NCBI GenBank assembly: GCA_015709215.1
Contig: JACCQN010000007.1
Span: 1 to 64,000 of the forward strand
DNA length: 64,000 bases
Source: Bacteroidales bacterium
GTDB taxonomy: Bacteria; Bacteroidota; Bacteroidia; Bacteroidales; F082
Direction of reading: 5' to 3'
Both the position numbers and the translations under genes were made by a program. Under the pieces are notes generated by a model. It had not been told where the DNA came from. It worked only from the letters and a program-made list of their open reading frames with translations, and did no database searches. Below, piece after piece: positions 62,646 through 64,000 of the stretch. Position 1 is the stretch's first letter; each line of letters begins with the position of its first letter.

Positions 62646-62655
62646 GATTTTTAGT

Positions 62656-62700
62656 GTGGAGCATAACGGAATCGAACCGTTGACCTTTTGACTGCCAGTC
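62656..62700. repeat. attR: right 45-bp attachment repeat within tRNA-Ala
   Basis: Identical to 55547-55591. It spans the 3' end to the anticodon stem of tRNA-Ala. Confidence 0.92.
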
Positions 62701-62730
62701 AAACGCTCTAGCCAACTGAGCTAATGCCCC
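62657..62730 (-). tRNA. tRNA-Ala (anticodon GGC)
   Basis: Minus-strand cloverleaf, 74 bases: acceptor GGGGCAT/ATGCTCC, D-stem GCTC/GAGC, anticodon arm TTTGA-CTGGCAG-TCAAA with GGC, T-arm AACGG-TTCGATT-CCGTT. Its 5' half is chromosomal and its 3' half belongs to the integrated element, so the gene is restored. Confidence 0.94.
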
Positions 62731-62804
62731 AATACGGCTGCAAAAATACGTTTTTTTGTTTTGAGCTTCAAAATAATTTTAGCAAAGAGGCCTAAAATTC
62801 AAAT

Positions 62805-63788
62805 TTAGGAAAGGTTTTCCCAATACCATTTGCAAGCTTCTTTTAGTCCTTCTTTCAAATTAAACTGTGGATCATAGCCCAAAAGTTGCTTCCCTTTTTC
62901 GATAGAAGCCAGCGAGTGAGGAATGTCGCCTTGTCGGTATGGCCCGTGCGTAATTTTTACAGCAGCAATCTCAGGATCGTAATCCGAAAGTGCTTCTCTA
63001 AGCCAAACTGCCAAATCATTAAGGGTCGTTCTGTCGCCAAAAGCCACATTATACACCTGATTGACGGCTTCGGGGTTTGTTGTTAAGGCTGCTTTGAGGT
63101 TGGCCTGAATTACATTATCAATATAAGTAAAATCACGACTGTATTCACCTTGACCATTAATTATGATGGCTTCATGCCGCATAAATTGGTTAACCCATTT
63201 TGGAATCACTGCAGCATATGCTCCCTCTGGATCCTGTCGACGGCCAAACACATTGAAATACCGTAATCCGATAGATTCGAGCCCATAAATACGTGCAAAA
63301 ACATCAGCGTAAAGCTCGTTAACATACTTGGTAATGGCATAGGGCGAAAGTGGTCTTCCGATTTTTTCTTCCACTTTCGGAAGACTTTCTGAATCGCCAT
63401 AAGTGCTTGAGCTCGCTGCATAGATAAACCGCTTTACACCAGCGTCTCGGGCAGCAATCAGCATATTCAGGCTTCCGGAGATGTTTACGTCATTAGTAGT
63501 GGCCGGATCTTTTATTGATCGTGGAACAGAGCCTAACGCCGCCTGATGAAATACTAATTCTTGCCCTTTAGTGGCTTCCAGGCAAGTTTCTGGTTCCCGA
63601 ATATCGCCTTCGATCAAGGTAAAATCAGCATGAGCCATAAACGGAGCGATATTTTTACGATGACCTGTGGCAAAATTGTCCAGACAAGTCACGTTTGCTC
63701 CTTTTTGCAATAAGGCCTCAATCAGATTGGAGCCTATAAATCCAGCACCTCCGGTTACTAAAACATTTTTACCTTTAAGTTCGTTCAT
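62805..63788 (-). CDS. NAD-dependent epimerase (WbpP-type UDP-N-acetylglucosamine 4-epimerase)
   Basis: 327 aa SDR enzyme. NAD motif VTGGAGFIGSNLIEAL, catalytic Ser/Tyr/Lys region AASSSTYGDSE and YAITKY, and IGLRYFNVFGRRQDPEGAYAAVIPKW, which typify WbpP-type UDP-GlcNAc/GalNAc epimerases. Supplies a sugar nucleotide for surface polysaccharide. Follows the NusG-like gene on the same strand. Confidence 0.92.
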   Translation of the reverse strand: MNELKGKNVLVTGGAGFIGSNLIEALLQKGANVTCLDNFATGHRKNIAPFMAHADFTLIEGDIREPETCLEATKGQELVFHQAALGSVPRSIKDPATTNDVNISGSLNMLIAARDAGVKRFIYAASSSTYGDSESLPKVEEKIGRPLSPYAITKYVNELYADVFARIYGLESIGLRYFNVFGRRQDPEGAYAAVIPKWVNQFMRHEAIIINGQGEYSRDFTYIDNVIQANLKAALTTNPEAVNQVYNVAFGDRTTLNDLAVWLREALSDYDPEIAAVKITHGPYRQGDIPHSLASIEKGKQLLGYDPQFNLKEGLKEACKWYWENLS

Positions 63789-63824
63789 ACCTTGATTAAT
63801 TTTGCCTTTGATTACAGTGATGAA

Positions 63825-64000
63825 TTAATCCTGTTTGATGGGCTCAACTTTTGAGCGCGGAATATTTAAAGTAATAATTTGTCCAACAGCTTCAATCTGA
63901 ACCATAAGACGATATTTATTTCGGTAGTATATCATTCTGCCAATCAAACCTTCCATCTGCCCCTGTTTGATTCGCACCAGCTGACCTTCCTGAATAAGTG
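63825..64000 (-). CDS. NusG/UpxY-like transcription antiterminator, C-terminal end (partial)
   Basis: Only the last 58 codons are in the window: LIQEGQLVRIKQGQMEGLIG then NKYRLMVQIEAVGQIITLNI and PRSKVEPI. This is the KOW domain of NusG-like proteins. In Bacteroidota such genes start capsule loci (UpxY), and the epimerase downstream fits that. The start lies beyond the right edge. Confidence 0.8.
   Translation of the reverse strand, partial: LIQEGQLVRIKQGQMEGLIGRMIYYRNKYRLMVQIEAVGQIITLNIPRSKVEPIKQD

Larger units (their letters stand above)
55547..62700. mobile_element. Integrative element in tRNA-Ala, 7.1 kb, with replication module
   Basis: Bounded by 45-bp exact repeats; the right copy completes the tRNA-Ala gene. 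Cargo in order: tyrosine integrase, RteC-like protein, HTH/excisionase-like protein, small protein, DUF3987 P-loop protein, iteron array, zinc-finger/Toprim-like DUF6371 protein, small protein. Integrase arm-site repeats (TGTGCAAA) occur inside both ends. There are no relaxase, conjugation, capsid or terminase genes, so transfer would need a helper. Composition is A- and C-rich on the plus strand, unlike the neighbours. Confidence 0.9.

Overview
The window is a chromosomal segment of a Bacteroidota bacterium, probably a Bacteroidales/Marinilabiliales-type lineage. Pointers are a type IX secretion C-terminal sorting domain on a secreted peptidase, several Bacteroidota promoters (TTTG, 19-21 nt, TAnnTTTG), family-restricted proteins (DUF4175, DUF4292, an RteC-like protein, a UpxY/NusG-like KOW protein), and a tyrosine integrase with a Bacteroidota-style active site. 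Most of the sequence is ordinary chromosome in short operons. Two segments look imported: a restriction-modification (R-M) cassette (26.6-29.8 kb) and a 7.1 kb integrative element (55.5-62.7 kb).

Layout. 0-1.6 kb: a glutamine amidotransferase (TrpG/PabA) and an MBL-fold hydrolase. 1.6-3.1 kb: a decayed intergenic zone with a MITE-like element, a long palindrome and an IS4-type transposase remnant. 3.1-8.5 kb, mostly minus strand: a membrane protein, a low-molecular-weight phosphatase, tRNA-Thr and tRNA-Cys, a CWC protein, folB, gltX and a T9SS-exported M1 peptidase. 8.6-15.7 kb, plus strand: a DUF4175 protein split by a one-base frameshift, a hypothetical gene, ybeY, mnmG and a methyltransferase. 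mnmG lies between two ParB-binding parS sequences (one exact, one with a single change), which suggests that this part of the window is close to the replication origin. 16-26.6 kb: an NtrY-like kinase, then a chain of flippase, dut, sugar nucleotidyltransferase, TPR protein, DUF4292 lipoprotein and EnvC-like protein, which points to envelope biogenesis.

26.6-29.8 kb: a Type II R-M cassette (methylase; convergent endonuclease and controller protein with a C-box) bounded by inverted repeats. 30-46.9 kb: a DUF2202 lipoprotein, the argB-argD-argC-argJ operon (the acetyl-recycling route to ornithine), radical SAM enzymes including HemW, YceI, a C69 dipeptidase, methylglyoxal synthase, tRNA-Arg and a three-domain acyl-ACP synthetase/acyltransferase fusion. 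47-51.9 kb: a four-gene operon of exported proteins ending in a leucine-rich-repeat protein. 51.9-55 kb: a GH92 mannosidase and polyphosphate glucokinase, followed by a candidate structured non-coding RNA with its own promoter and terminator.

55.5-62.7 kb: an element integrated in the 3' half of tRNA-Ala(GGC). It has 45-bp exact att repeats, integrase arm sites at both ends, an integrase promoter overlapping those arm sites, an RteC-like protein, a HTH/excisionase-like protein, a DUF3987 P-loop protein and a zinc-finger/Toprim-like DUF6371 protein. Between the last two lies a very regular array of twelve GTGCCA iterons in four triplets of alternating orientation, which looks like a plasmid-type origin. 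No conjugation, capsid or relaxase gene is visible, so this is a compact element with its own replication module and probably relies on a helper. To its right are an UDP-sugar epimerase and the end of a NusG-like antiterminator, the usual opening of a surface polysaccharide locus.
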